Notes under the pieces: model-generated
What the model saw: only the letters and a program-made list of their open reading frames with translations
The model's database searches: none
Told to the model about the DNA's origin: nothing
Made by a program: the position numbers and the translations under genes
Part shown: piece after piece, positions 18,502-28,969 of the stretch
How positions within the stretch are numbered: the stretch's first letter is position 1
How the letters are laid out: each line of letters opens with the position of its first letter
From: Acidobacteriota bacterium
Lineage (GTDB): Bacteria; Acidobacteriota; Blastocatellia; RBC074
Direction of reading: 5' to 3'
Assembly (NCBI GenBank): GCA_016710075.1
Contig: JADJLO010000011.1
Location: 124,001 to 188,000 of the forward strand
DNA: 64,000 nucleotides

Positions 18502-19389
18502 ATGATGACAGACAAAAAATTGATTGATGAGTTTATTACATCTTTGCGAGTTGAAAAAGGGCTGTCGGCAAACACAGTGGATGCCTATCGGCGGGATTTG
18601 ACGAAATTCCTGAATCTGGCAGGCAGATTGGAAAGAAGTTTAATGACGATCGACCGGGCGGATCTGGTGAATATACTGGAGATGTTGAAGCGGGATGAGA
18701 TGAGCGATGCGAGCATAGCCCGTTTTTTATCGACATTGAGAGGGATCTACAAGTACCTGCTGCGAGAGGGGCTGACGAAGGTGGATCCGACAGCCTATCT
18801 TGAAGCCAGAAAAGCGTGGCAGACATTGCCGAAGTTCCTGACCCCCGGGGATATTGAGAATCTGCTTGCCGTGGCTGATATGAATACGGATGCGGGTATT
18901 CGCGATCGGGCGATGCTCGAAGTTCTGTACGCCACTGGATTGAGAGTTTCGGAGCTGGTCGGGTTGAAAATGAAGGATCTGGATCTTGAGACAGGCCTTC
19001 TGACCTGCTTCGGCAAAGGGAGCAAGCAGAGAATGGTGCCGCTGGGAAAATCGGCAATAATTCATATTCAGAAATATTTTCCGGCCCGCTATCGGTTGGC
19101 AGGCGAAAAGAGCAGCGAAAGATTGTTTATTGAAAAAGGCGGCAGGGAAATGACTCGGCAGAAATTCTGGAAGCTGATCAAGGAGTACGGTGCCGCGGCA
19201 GGCATAGATTACATCACGCCGCACATGCTGCGTCATAGTTTTGCCACGGCACTTTTGACCAACGGAGCGGACCTCAGGTCTGTTCAGATGATGCTCGGGC
19301 ACAGCGATATCGGGACGACTCAAATCTACACCCACGTGACCGACGAACACTTGAAAAACAAGTACAAACAGTTCCATCCGCGATCCTGA
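18502..19389 (+). CDS. xerD: Tyrosine recombinase XerD (chromosome dimer resolution)
   Basis: Site-specific recombinase of 295 residues. The N-terminal SAM-like core-binding domain (LIDEFITSLRVEKGLSANTV, residues 6-95) is followed by the catalytic domain with Arg148 (ATGLRVSEL), the beta-hairpin lysine in FGKGSKQRMVPLG, His241-x-x-Arg244 (HMLRHSF), His267 (LGHSDI) and the nucleophile Tyr276 (TQIYTHV). All catalytic residues are present. Length and sequence fit chromosomal XerD/XerC rather than a phage integrase; no phage genes are adjacent. XerC remains an alternative name. Start ATG 18502 has AGGTG upstream. Confidence 0.92.
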   Translation: MMTDKKLIDEFITSLRVEKGLSANTVDAYRRDLTKFLNLAGRLERSLMTIDRADLVNILEMLKRDEMSDASIARFLSTLRGIYKYLLREGLTKVDPTAYLEARKAWQTLPKFLTPGDIENLLAVADMNTDAGIRDRAMLEVLYATGLRVSELVGLKMKDLDLETGLLTCFGKGSKQRMVPLGKSAIIHIQKYFPARYRLAGEKSSERLFIEKGGREMTRQKFWKLIKEYGAAAGIDYITPHMLRHSFATALLTNGADLRSVQMMLGHSDIGTTQIYTHVTDEHLKNKYKQFHPRS

Positions 19390-19401
19390 ATTGACGGGTA
19401 C

Positions 19402-19487
19402 GCAGGCGTCCCGCCTGCTTGTATTGAAATATCTGCACATTTATATCAGATTTGCGTTAATCGAATTGACGCAGGCGGGACGCCTGC
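19402..19487. repeat. Inverted pair of a G/C-rich palindromic interspersed repeat
   Basis: GCAGGCGTCCCGCCTGC at 19402-19418 and its exact reverse complement GCAGGCGGGACGCCTGC at 19471-19487, each itself a near-palindrome. A related motif (GGGAGCGCAGGCGCC) lies at 38347. The rest of the xerD-sigma gap (19390-19665) holds CTACTCAAATCAAAATAAAG near 19533, which is shared with sequence at 36139. Confidence 0.65.
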
Positions 19488-19665
19488 GGTCCCGCTCGTA
19501 TTTCGACCATTCCAAAATGCGAAGCGGGTTGTGGGCTACTCAAATCAAAATAAAGAATATTCCGTGCGTAAGAAGAGTAAAAAGAAAGCAGATTTTTCTG
19601 GAACTTTTCGGCCGTGAAATCGGAATTGCAAGCGTCAGCAGAAATGACCGGCAGTTTCCAACGCG

Positions 19666-20313
19666 ATGGCAATGAAATTGATCCCTCAATCGAATGCAAC
19701 CACCCCGGCGGAATTGCCGGATGTCGAGTTGCTGCGGCGGGTGCGGGCAGGCGATGAAGACGCCTTTCTGGCGCTCTATCGCCGATTGCAGGGCGGAATC
19801 TACCGATTCGCGCTTCGTATGAGTGGCTCGTCGTCGGTGGCGGAGGATGTAACGCAGGAGACCTTCATGATTCTGCTTCAGGGTGAGAATGCCTATGACC
19901 AGTTTCGGGGCTCGTTGAGCGGTTATCTGTTTGGGATTGCGCGGAACCAGACACTGCGCCGGTTCGAGAAGGATCGAGGGGTATTACAGCTCGTTCCCGT
20001 GGAAGAGACGCCTGAGACATCGACGCCCGAGCCCCTGATCGTATTCGACGATCCGCTCGAAACGCTGACACGGCAGGAAACAATCGAGTCTGTGCGACAG
20101 TTAGTGCTGGCGCTGCCAGTGCATTACCGGGAAGTTGTGGTTCTGTGTGATCTGCACGAGATGAGTTATCAGGAAGTCTCGGATGTTCTCGGGTGCGCCC
20201 TCGGCACGGTTCGTTCGCGCTTGCATAGAGGGCGTGGATTATTGCTGGAGCGGTTGCGAGGCACAGAGCTTGAACCATCCCAGGATATCGATCCAATGAG
20301 ATGTATCGTATGA
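19666..20313 (+). CDS. ECF-type RNA polymerase sigma factor
   Basis: Extracytoplasmic-function sigma factor of 215 residues. Region 2 spans ~residues 22-95 (LLRRVRAGDEDAFLALYRRL, AEDVTQETFMILL, GYLFGIARNQTLRRFEK) and region 4 spans ~140-200 with the helix-turn-helix LHEMSYQEVSDVLGCALGTV followed by RSRLHRGRGLL. The linker is long (~40 residues) and acidic. It overlaps the following anti-sigma gene by 13 bases, so the pair is an autonomous sigma/anti-sigma module. Target promoters cannot be derived here. Start ATG 19666 or the second ATG at 19672 are both possible. Confidence 0.9.
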   Translation: MAMKLIPQSNATTPAELPDVELLRRVRAGDEDAFLALYRRLQGGIYRFALRMSGSSSVAEDVTQETFMILLQGENAYDQFRGSLSGYLFGIARNQTLRRFEKDRGVLQLVPVEETPETSTPEPLIVFDDPLETLTRQETIESVRQLVLALPVHYREVVVLCDLHEMSYQEVSDVLGCALGTVRSRLHRGRGLLLERLRGTELEPSQDIDPMRCIV

Positions 20314-21098
20314 ATTGCAGAGAATTTGAAACCAAGGTTCGAGAGATTGGGCCGGGGATGACCGCCGGCTCGTTCGACGCTGCGCTCGACCATAGTCAGT
20401 CCTGCGAGCGATGTGCGTCGATGCTCAGGGATCAGCGCACACTGACTGCGGGACTGCAGATGCTCGCGGCTTCGGATGCCGGGCGCGAAGCTTCGCCCGC
20501 CGCGGAACAGGCCATGTTGAGAGCATTCCGTGCGCTCCGGACGTCTACGCCTGTTGCTCGTCGCCGGGAGTGGGCGCCCTGGACCTGGGCAGCCGCTGCC
20601 GTCTTGCTGTTGGCCTTTGGAGTCTTTGCCTACCGCTCGATTCGGTGGGAATCTCAGAAAGTGGCTGGGAATGATAAGACAGCCATCCTGACTGTCTCGC
20701 CTTCGCCTGGTTCGAAAGGGATGATTGCCCAGGGGCAACCATCCAAACAGTATCTCTCATCTCGCAAAAAGCCCGTCGCGACAACGCGACCATCGCCGCC
20801 AATCGAGGGCATGCCCATCATTCGGCCCATGATTCGACCCATGATTCGAGAAGAGATGACGCTCTACGCCTATGAAACAGAAGATGCGACGGATTTCTTT
20901 CCGGTAAATGGCCCGGTAAATGGCAATGACGCACGCGCTCCGATGGAAAGCGGGCAATTGATTCGGGTTCTGATGCCGCAGAGCGCATTGGCCAAATTCG
21001 GCTTGCCGGTCAACCTCGAGCGAGGAGATATCCCCGTCAAAGCCGACCTGCTGGTCGGTGAGGACGGGCTTGCTCGCGCAATTAGATTTGTTCGTTGA
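20301..21098 (+). CDS. Putative zinc-finger transmembrane anti-sigma factor
   Basis: 265 residues. The N-terminal cytoplasmic part carries the anti-sigma zinc-binding pattern H-x3-C-x2-C (HSQSCERCASML, residues ~36-47), followed by one membrane helix (WAPWTWAAAAVLLLAFGVFAY, ~95-115) and a periplasmic tail with no recognised domain. In the tail, the repeat MPIIRPMIRPMIREEM is notable. The gene overlaps the ECF sigma gene by 13 bases. ATG 20301 is used, though ATG 20310 (MNCREFETKVREI) would also fit. The predicted role is to hold the sigma factor at the membrane until an envelope signal arrives. Confidence 0.8.
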   Translation: MYRMNCREFETKVREIGPGMTAGSFDAALDHSQSCERCASMLRDQRTLTAGLQMLAASDAGREASPAAEQAMLRAFRALRTSTPVARRREWAPWTWAAAAVLLLAFGVFAYRSIRWESQKVAGNDKTAILTVSPSPGSKGMIAQGQPSKQYLSSRKKPVATTRPSPPIEGMPIIRPMIRPMIREEMTLYAYETEDATDFFPVNGPVNGNDARAPMESGQLIRVLMPQSALAKFGLPVNLERGDIPVKADLLVGEDGLARAIRFVR

Positions 21099-21177
21099 TG
21101 GAATTTTACGACGATTTCATCCGCAATTTTGGTGCAGAATCATCATCTGCATAATCTAATATCAAAGGAGACTCTCA

Positions 21178-22544
21178 ATGAAAATCAGATATAGATCTCT
21201 GTTTGCCGTCATCTGCATGACGGCGATCACTGCCAACGTCCCCGCCGGAGTTGCAGTGCAGGATCGGCAGGAGAAGAAAACGGAAACTCAGACGACTCAA
21301 AGAACCATTACGGTGCAGGGCGATGGAAAGACATTCACCACAGTTCCCGACGGAGTGCAGGAAGGGACCTTCAACGTTCGCGTAGCGGAACCCGGCGCGG
21401 CCGGTATGGGGTTTGCAGTTGTCAGTGGAAATGGGCAGCAGAGCGGAGATGGAATGTTCCAGTTCTTCTCGCAGGAGATGAGCTTCGATAACCGGCTGGT
21501 CAAGGACGCTCCATTCTCGGCCGAGACCTTATCTGAAACTGTGCAGACGCTTGCTGACGGCAACCGGATCGTCCAGCGGTCGACAGGCCACGCCTATCGC
21601 GACGGCCAGGGGCGCACCCGGATCGAACGATCGTTTAGAATGGGAGGCTCGGGCGGTGAGCAGAAGACAATCACGATTTATGATCCGACAACGGGTGATA
21701 ACTTCATTCTCGATCCGGAAAAGCGCACTGCGAGAAAAGCGAAGATGTTTTTTCGTGTCGTCGGGCAACCGATTGCTGGATTGCCGACACCTGCTCAAAC
21801 ATCGATGACTACGGAGCCGCCCAGATTCGTGGTCTCCGGTGGCGTTCTGCAAGGGTCGGCTATCAAGCGGGTACAGCCGGCCTATCCTCCAGTTGCGAAG
21901 GCCGCAGGGGCAGATGGCGCTGTTCAGGTTCAGGTCACGGTTTCCGAGACTGGTGAGGTTGTGGACGCCACCGTCAGTCAGCGGCCACCCGCTGCTTCGC
22001 GATTCTTCGGTCGATGCCGCCCGGCAATGGCAATTCAAACCGACCGAGGTGGAGCGGAAAACCCATCAAGGTTCAGGGCATTTTGACCTACAACTACAAG
22101 CTGGTCGGCAAATCTGAAAATGCGCAGAATGCTGATAATCCGAATGCTCTCACAATGATAAAGATCAACAGCAATCTGGAGAAACTCGGCAAGCAGATGA
22201 TCGAAGGAGTGGAATGCGAAGGAACGCGAATTACCACCACCCTTCCCGCAGGCGCCATCGGTAACGAAAACCCCATTCAGACTATCCACGAAAACTGGGT
22301 TTCCACCGATTTGAAAATGACGATCCTCACCAAGCATACCGATCCGCGCTTCGGAGAGACGACCTATCGTGTCATCAACATCAATCGCGCCGAACCTGAC
22401 CCCGGACTATTCACTGTTCCCTCGGATTACAAGATCCAGGAGGGTGGTCCCGGGGGTCCCGGTAACTTCATTTTCAAAGGGGAAAAAGTACCCGGCGGAG
22501 ATGACATCCAGATCATTAGAAGAGAACGTCCAAATCAGCGGTAA
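21178..22544 (+). CDS. Secreted protein with TonB C-terminal-like domain (two frame breaks)
   Basis: Exported protein with signal peptide MKIRYRSLFAVICMTAITAN. A polar N-terminal region (residues 28-225) of unknown fold leads to a TonB-C-like domain: GGVLQGSAIKRVQPAYPPVA, then VQVQVTVSETGEVVDATV, continuing in the second frame as VSGHPLLRDSSVDAARQWQF. It continues in the third frame as GKPIKVQGILTYNYKLVG, followed by ~150 more residues to the stop at 22542. The breaks are near 21975-21985 and 22045-22060, each equivalent to one extra base. It follows the sigma/anti-sigma pair by 79 bases behind AAAGGAGA, so it may be their target. Whether broken in the organism or only in this sequence is unclear; the intact downstream frame argues for error. 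Confidence 0.7.
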
Positions 22545-22569
22545 AGGACCGGAGATCTTCGATTCGTAA

Positions 22570-22611
22570 AAAAGATCGGGCGAGGTGTCGAAACATCCTC
22601 GCCCGATCTTT

Positions 22612-22612
<1 letters not shown>
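22570..22612 (+). terminator. Rho-independent terminator after the TonB-C protein
   Basis: GATCGGGCGAGG at 22574-22585 pairs with CCTCGCCCGATC at 22597-22608 across an 11-base loop, followed by TTTT. It also has an A tract on the left, so it could stop the minus-strand toxin remnant, whose stop codon lies at 22612-22614. Confidence 0.85.
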
Positions 22613-23239
<627 letters not shown>

Positions 23240-23483
23240 AAAAAAAATCAAGAATTACAAATTCATGCTACAGGAACGGCCAGATCTGTCAACCTCGCAG
23301 TTTATTCACATCAAAGCCTGAAAAAGGCGATCTCAGAATGCTGAAAACCGGCGATCGGATCCGGACAAGAGTAGGGAAGTCGCACGATCGTCTGCATCCG
23401 ATAAGACCCGTTATGTTCGGCAAGCAGTCTCTAACCTGTTTTGCGGTCAATCTTGATCTGATTAAAAAAAGTAAAAATAATAA

Positions 23484-23512
23484 TTGACAAGTCGGTAGCT
23501 CAGGCGTAGGGT
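23484..23512 (+). promoter_or_regulatory. Possible sigma-70 promoter in the 23.3-23.86 kb gap
   Basis: TTGACA at 23484-23489, 17-base spacer, TAGGGT at 23507-23512. The gap 23345-23863 holds no gene that I can recognise. This would give a leader of about 350 bases for the large secreted protein, so the assignment is tentative. Confidence 0.3.
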
Positions 23513-23863
23513 TCTTTTGTCGAAAGTAATTTTCATTTTACATATTTTTACTCAGCAGTCTTTTATTTCAGCTAATGTAGGGCCACTACTTAGACCAGCC
23601 ATACCGATCAAGCAGCGAGCCATGGTTAACACAAAAGTAAACAGTAATTACTAATATTCAGGCCAGCACTGCGGCGGCGATGACGCCGGCTGCGGCAGGG
23701 AATGGATCACCAATAGACCTCACGTTGATTGTCGAGCAGTACCGCGAACAGCAAATCTACTAAAAATTCGTAGCAACCGGCCAGCGCCATAGTTGTAGTT
23801 GGTTGCCGCCTACATTGGCGCACGCAGTTCTTTGTCACCTCAATTTTGGGAAGGAATACTGAT

Positions 23864-26800
23864 ATGCAAACTTCACAGACACACACACACAGCATTTTTC
23901 GTTTAGTCGGCAACTCTTATCTTCGGTTGATAACTGCGCTAACGCTCAGTCTCGTTCTGGCGGGTATTGCTTGGTGGTGGGGCGTGCGCACAACGCAGGC
24001 GGCCTCCCTAACGCAATTTTTCCAAGGTTTCGAAGTAGACAATAGCGGCTGGAATCTGTCGGGTGGGACAAGTGATGCGACACGGGTCGCTTCAGGCACG
24101 AACGGCATCACTTCCAAAACCGGCGGCTTTCACGGGACGGCTACCGGCTCAGGCGTCGGAGGTACTGAACTTGATAGTGCGTTCACACGCTGGGGCGGTT
24201 ACAACGGAGTCCCGGGCTGTAGTGGAAGCGCCTGTGTCGGGACATTTCCGGCCAATGGATACACGACCTCGGTGGACATCTATCTGAATCTTGCCGCGAC
24301 CTCGACCAATGACACGCGCTTCGATTTCACCTCGGCGGTAAATCAACCGAGCGGGCCACATCGGCGTGATTTCGCCTTCAATGCCGGTTTCTATAATGAC
24401 ACCGACGTGACCGGCAGCGGGCCGCGGTTCGTGGTTAGCGCGAGCAACAATACCAATCGCTCCGGCGCCTTCCCGAAAAATCCGGGCCGCAGCCCGTTTA
24501 CCATCGCTGCGACCGGCTGGTACACGTTCAGGCATACCTTCCGCAACAACGGTAGCGGGATTCTCGCTGTGGACTTGAGCATCCTCAACATGAGCGGGAC
24601 AGTGCTGAATACGTGGACGTTGAGCGATCCAACCGACACGATCGGCGTCAACGTCGGCGGCAATCGCTATGGTTGGTTTGCAAACAACGAATTCAGTTTT
24701 CTGGCTATAGATAATTCCACGCGTGCGAATCAGGCTCCCGATCCAACCGTGGTTTACGTAGATGACAATTGGATCGGGCTGGCTCCGGGCACGGATCCGG
24801 ATGGCGCTGGCCCGGCAACGTCTATTGGCTACGATGCTTTTGCCACGGTCCAGGGCGGCGTGGACGGCGTGGCGGCTAGCGGTCAGGTAATTGTATACGC
24901 GGGCACGTATGTGGAGGATGTCACCATCAACAAGTCCATCACCGTGACGGGGGCGGGCGTCGCGACCACTACCATCTCCGGCGCAATCGGCGGCCTCGGT
25001 TCCACCGTCGCCATCGCCGCCAACAACGTCGAATTCAAAGGCTTCAAGATTACCCGCCAGGGCAACAGCGCAGCCACCTGGAATGATCCACTCAATAGCG
25101 CAGGCATCTCCATTCAGGGCCAGGCGATTACGGGCGCGAACATTCACGACAATCTGATCACGCAGAACCGCACCGGCATTGACATCAACAACAGCAACGG
25201 CCACACCGTGCGTAACAACGTCATCACCGACAATCGCACGGGGATGATCTTCCGCAATCAGACCGACAATCTGACGGTGGTCGAAAACGAGATCACCAAC
25301 AACTGGACGGTTGGCGTTCTCTTCCTGGATGGCAGCGGTGGAACCAACTCCCCGGTGCAGACGGCGTTGAACAGCGTCTTCTTCAACAACAACATCAGCG
25401 CCAATTGGTACGGGCAGATCGTTGACCGCCAGAGCGGCGGCGCACTGCCCGCGCCGGGAACCAACATCAAAAACTTCAGCGGCAACTGGTTGGGAACAGC
25501 CTCGCCGTTCATCTCGACCGCCAATAGCGCCGAACCAGGTTATGCGGCCCAGGTTCCCTTCACGGTTCCTGGCGGCACGGCGATGCCTCCGGGCGGCCAG
25601 CCTGACGTGCTTGGCCCCGCATCGGCGAACTTCGACATTACGCCCTATCTCACTACCGGCACCGACACCAACGTCGAGACCACGCCGGGGCGCGGCACTT
25701 ATGGTTTTCAGGGTGATTTCAGCGGCGTTATGGCCAACACCATCAAGGTTAATTCAACCGGGGCGACCAGCAGCACGCCGACCGCGGCTGACAACGATTA
25801 CACGCGCGTCAACAGCGCGGTTCAGGCTGCCATGAGCGGCGACACAATCATTCTCAATGGCACCTTCAACTGGGCTGAAACCAACGCAGCGCTGAGTTGG
25901 TCGAAGGGCAGCAACGGTCTGACGGGCGATCTTGACGATTACAGCATCCTGGTGCCGGCCAATCGCAATAACGTCACCTTCACGGCCACCAGCCTGGGCG
26001 CAGCGACGATTCAGGGGCCGGGCGATCTGCCGATGGTGAATCTCGAAGGCGTGTTCTTCTTCGACTCGCTCAATGGCGGCAAGAATCAAGGCTGGACGAT
26101 TTCCAACATCCGCTTTGTGGATTTCGATCTAGCCATCGGCATGTTCTTCGACTCGGCCGGAGCCGTGGATGCATTCAAGGACACGAAGATTCTCAACAAC
26201 TACATCAAGATCGCCAAAGACCTCAACGCCACGGTCGCGCCGGCGGATGTCAATCAGAACATCGGCATTCACTTCGCGTTCGGCAAGAACCAAACGATCT
26301 CCGGCAACACGATTGACTTCGACGGAGACGGCGTCAGCGACAGCGCCAACAACAATTTCTCAGCCCAGGTCGGCATGCAGTCGAATACCAGCGGCGGGGA
26401 TGTTTACGACGGGCTACAGATCACCAACAATATTCTGCGCGTGCTGAACGCCCAATCGGCTAATCCGCAGACCATTCGCGGCATCTGGGAAAACTCGCAT
26501 GGACACCTGGGCAACGTCACGGTCAGCGGCAACTCGTTCACCAACCTGGCGGCGGGCAACAATCCCGCGACCAACCTGCAAGTCGGCTTCCGCGTCACCT
26601 CGCATTCATCGCCGACGACGACCGTCAAGTACCAGAACAACACGGTGAGCGGCGCAAACACCGGCTTTGAATGGATCGCCGGGTCGGACTTCGCCGGCAA
26701 CCAGCCGGTGCAACTCATCAGCAACACCATCACCGGCAACAACAAAGGCGTGCTGATCCAGAGCAACGGCACGGCCCTGCTCAAGTTCAACCGCATTCTC

Positions 26801-28705
26801 GGAAACCTTGTCTCCGGGGTCGAGAACGCGACGGCCAATGCAATCAACGCCGAGAACAACTGGTGGGGCTGTAACTTCGGCCCTGGCGTGGGCGGCGCGA
26901 ACTGCACCGGCACGCCCAACGGTGTGACCAACACCGGTGGCGGCAGCATTGATTCCAACCCGTGGCTGGTGCTCGGCCTGACCGCCGCGCCCAACCCGAT
27001 AGCGGCGGGCGGCATGTCGAACCTGACCGCCAGCCTGAAGAAGAACTCCGACGGCGTGGACACAAGCTTGATGGGCATGGGCACGTTCCCGGACGGAGTC
27101 ACGGCTGGCTTCACCGGCACGCTGGGCACGGTCGCTCCGCCGAGCGCCCCGACCAGCGGCGGAATGGCCATGTCGGTCTACACCAACACGGCCAATGGCA
27201 CGGCGACGATCACGACGACAGTTGATCAACAGACTGTCATATTGAGTCTCCTGGCTGCTTGCCCGACGATCACGATCAGCCCGGCGGCGATTCCCGGCGC
27301 ATTCAAGGGCACGGCCTACAGCCAAACCTTCACGGCTGCAGGCGCGATCAGCGCGGTCACCTGGAGCGTCAGCGCGGGCACTTTGCCCGCCGGTTTGACG
27401 CTCTCACCAGCGGGCGTGCTTTCCGGCACGCCGACGGCGACGGGCAACTTCACGTTCACCGTCAGTGCGACCGACGCGAACAACTGTCCGGGGACGCGAG
27501 CCTACACGCTGCCGGTTCACGTCGAAACAGCGGACATCGCCGATCCGGCCATCTGCACGGGCCCAGGCGGAGCGGTCGATGTCACGGCGACAGTGACCAA
27601 CGGCGCGGGATCTTCGCAATCGGCTACTTTCACGGCTTCGCTGCCGGCGGGCCTGCTCGCAGTGCCCGGAACGTGTTCGGCAAATGTCGGGATCTGCAAT
27701 GTGGTCAATGGCTCGACCGTCAGTTGGTCGGGAACACTGGCCGGCAACCAGACAGTGACGATCAAGTACAAGGCGCAGATCGGCGACCAGGTCGTCACCG
27801 GGACGCAACTCTGCATCACGTCATCGGGCACTGTCGGCGGCACCCCAGCCGGCAGCGTTGTGGCCTGCCTGACGGTCAACTGCCCGGTGCTAGGCACAGG
27901 GGTGATTCCTGACGCCAAGTCCCCGGCAAGCGATCAGAAGGCGGGATCGGTCCTCTTCTACAACATCTACAGTTCAGACGCAGCGAACTACAACGCACAG
28001 AACACGCGGATCTCGATTACCAACACACATCCGGTGCTCAGGGCCACGGTCCACCTCTTCTTCATCGACGGCAATTCGTGCACGGCGGCGGACCAGTATC
28101 TCTGCCTGACGCCGAATCAGACCTACACCTTCCTTGCATCGGATATCGATCCGGGAACGACAGGGTATCTGGTTGCAGTGGCCGTTGACGACAGGGGCTG
28201 TCCGATCGACTTCAACTACCTGATCGGCGATGAGTACATCAAGCTCAGTTCGGGTCATGCCGCCAACCTCGGAGCCGAGGCCATCTCGACCCTAGCTGGA
28301 GGGCTGCCGCTGTGCGACGCGAATTCCACAACAGCGACGCTCAATTTCGACGGAGTCAGCTACAACGGAGTCCCAAGAGTCCTGGCCGTGGACAACCTCT
28401 TGCTCTACGACGACGTCGAGCAGGGCTACAGCTTTAACGTCACCGGCGGCTGCCAGTTGAGAAGCATTCTCTCAAACAGCTTCCCGAGGACGGCTCCGCG
28501 CTTTGAGTCGGCCATACCCGCAGGCCGCACCGGATGGATGAAGCTCTACTCGCTGTCCGACATCGGGATGTTCGGAGCGGTGATCAATCTCAACAAGAAC
28601 TCGAACGTCCAGTCGGGAGCATTCAATCAGGGCCACAACCTGCACAAGCTGACGCTGACTCAGGCTGCAACCCTGATTATCCCGGTCTTCCCGCCGAGGT
28701 GTTGA
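23864..28705 (+). CDS. Large secreted right-handed beta-helix protein with Ig-like and DUF11-like domains
   Basis: 1613-residue exported protein. A signal sequence (LITALTLSLVLAGIAWWWG) is preceded by a histidine/threonine N-terminus. Residues ~45-290 look like a lectin/jelly-roll type domain (FFQGFEVDNSGWNLSGG). About 335-560 and 645-1060 are parallel beta-helix (PbH1, NosD-like) segments with repeated GNxI/NNxI turns such as NIHDNLITQNRTGIDINNSN. Residues ~1145-1230 are a putative Ig domain (GTLPAGLTLSPAGVLSGTPT), then a DUF11-like domain, and ~1345-1613 is an unassigned C-terminal domain. The frame also opens at TTG 23846, but GGGAAGGA at 23848-23855 fits ATG 23864. Likely a cell-surface or extracellular carbohydrate-binding protein. 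Its GC is higher than the housekeeping block. Confidence 0.8.
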   Translation: MQTSQTHTHSIFRLVGNSYLRLITALTLSLVLAGIAWWWGVRTTQAASLTQFFQGFEVDNSGWNLSGGTSDATRVASGTNGITSKTGGFHGTATGSGVGGTELDSAFTRWGGYNGVPGCSGSACVGTFPANGYTTSVDIYLNLAATSTNDTRFDFTSAVNQPSGPHRRDFAFNAGFYNDTDVTGSGPRFVVSASNNTNRSGAFPKNPGRSPFTIAATGWYTFRHTFRNNGSGILAVDLSILNMSGTVLNTWTLSDPTDTIGVNVGGNRYGWFANNEFSFLAIDNSTRANQAPDPTVVYVDDNWIGLAPGTDPDGAGPATSIGYDAFATVQGGVDGVAASGQVIVYAGTYVEDVTINKSITVTGAGVATTTISGAIGGLGSTVAIAANNVEFKGFKITRQGNSAATWNDPLNSAGISIQGQAITGANIHDNLITQNRTGIDINNSNGHTVRNNVITDNRTGMIFRNQTDNLTVVENEITNNWTVGVLFLDGSGGTNSPVQTALNSVFFNNNISANWYGQIVDRQSGGALPAPGTNIKNFSGNWLGTASPFISTANSAEPGYAAQVPFTVPGGTAMPPGGQPDVLGPASANFDITPYLTTGTDTNVETTPGRGTYGFQGDFSGVMANTIKVNSTGATSSTPTAADNDYTRVNSAVQAAMSGDTIILNGTFNWAETNAALSWSKGSNGLTGDLDDYSILVPANRNNVTFTATSLGAATIQGPGDLPMVNLEGVFFFDSLNGGKNQGWTISNIRFVDFDLAIGMFFDSAGAVDAFKDTKILNNYIKIAKDLNATVAPADVNQNIGIHFAFGKNQTISGNTIDFDGDGVSDSANNNFSAQVGMQSNTSGGDVYDGLQITNNILRVLNAQSANPQTIRGIWENSHGHLGNVTVSGNSFTNLAAGNNPATNLQVGFRVTSHSSPTTTVKYQNNTVSGANTGFEWIAGSDFAGNQPVQLISNTITGNNKGVLIQSNGTALLKFNRILGNLVSGVENATANAINAENNWWGCNFGPGVGGANCTGTPNGVTNTGGGSIDSNPWLVLGLTAAPNPIAAGGMSNLTASLKKNSDGVDTSLMGMGTFPDGVTAGFTGTLGTVAPPSAPTSGGMAMSVYTNTANGTATITTTVDQQTVILSLLAACPTITISPAAIPGAFKGTAYSQTFTAAGAISAVTWSVSAGTLPAGLTLSPAGVLSGTPTATGNFTFTVSATDANNCPGTRAYTLPVHVETADIADPAICTGPGGAVDVTATVTNGAGSSQSATFTASLPAGLLAVPGTCSANVGICNVVNGSTVSWSGTLAGNQTVTIKYKAQIGDQVVTGTQLCITSSGTVGGTPAGSVVACLTVNCPVLGTGVIPDAKSPASDQKAGSVLFYNIYSSDAANYNAQNTRISITNTHPVLRATVHLFFIDGNSCTAADQYLCLTPNQTYTFLASDIDPGTTGYLVAVAVDDRGCPIDFNYLIGDEYIKLSSGHAANLGAEAISTLAGGLPLCDANSTTATLNFDGVSYNGVPRVLAVDNLLLYDDVEQGYSFNVTGGCQLRSILSNSFPRTAPRFESAIPAGRTGWMKLYSLSDIGMFGAVINLNKNSNVQSGAFNQGHNLHKLTLTQAATLIIPVFPPRC

Positions 28706-28719
28706 GGTATCAGACTGAT

Positions 28720-28764
28720 AAAAGCACGAAAGGCGCAAGTAGTTATTGCGCCTTTCGTGCTTTT
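28720..28764 (+). terminator. Perfect 19-bp stem terminator after the beta-helix protein
   Basis: AAAAGCACGAAAGGCGCAA at 28720-28738 and its exact reverse complement TTGCGCCTTTCGTGCTTTT at 28746-28764, loop of 7. A/T flanks on both sides allow bidirectional use. Confidence 0.85.
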
Positions 28765-28899
28765 CGCGGCCACGACAGCCGACCAGAATTTATTCGCGCA
28801 CCTGCCAGGCTCGGTTCGATTGACGATTTCAACTGACATGGAGAGACTGTGATTTCCAGTCGATTCCCGGGTGGATGAAGACGGTTTATAACGCCAAAT

Positions 28900-28943
28900 G
28901 GGCGAAGGGGGAAGATTGTATTCTTCCCCCTTCGCCCTGTTTT
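28900..28943 (+). terminator. Hairpin with T tract between the beta-helix gene and a minus-strand gene
   Basis: GGGCGAAGGGGGAAGA at 28900-28915 pairs with TCTTCCCCCTTCGCCC at 28922-28937, then TGTTTTT. It lies just beyond the 3' end of the minus-strand gene at 28970; the T tract favours plus-strand termination. Confidence 0.75.
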
Positions 28944-28969
28944 TCCATTCGATATTCATCCTTATCCGG

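Noticed and set aside
18502..19389. Phage integrase or island integrase
   Set aside because: Length, catalytic spacing and neighbours fit chromosomal XerD; no att repeats, tRNA or phage genes nearby.
24149..25204. 351-codon minus-strand open frame
   Set aside because: Antisense to the GC-rich beta-helix gene; composition (alanine, valine, arginine, aspartate) is a codon-bias shadow.
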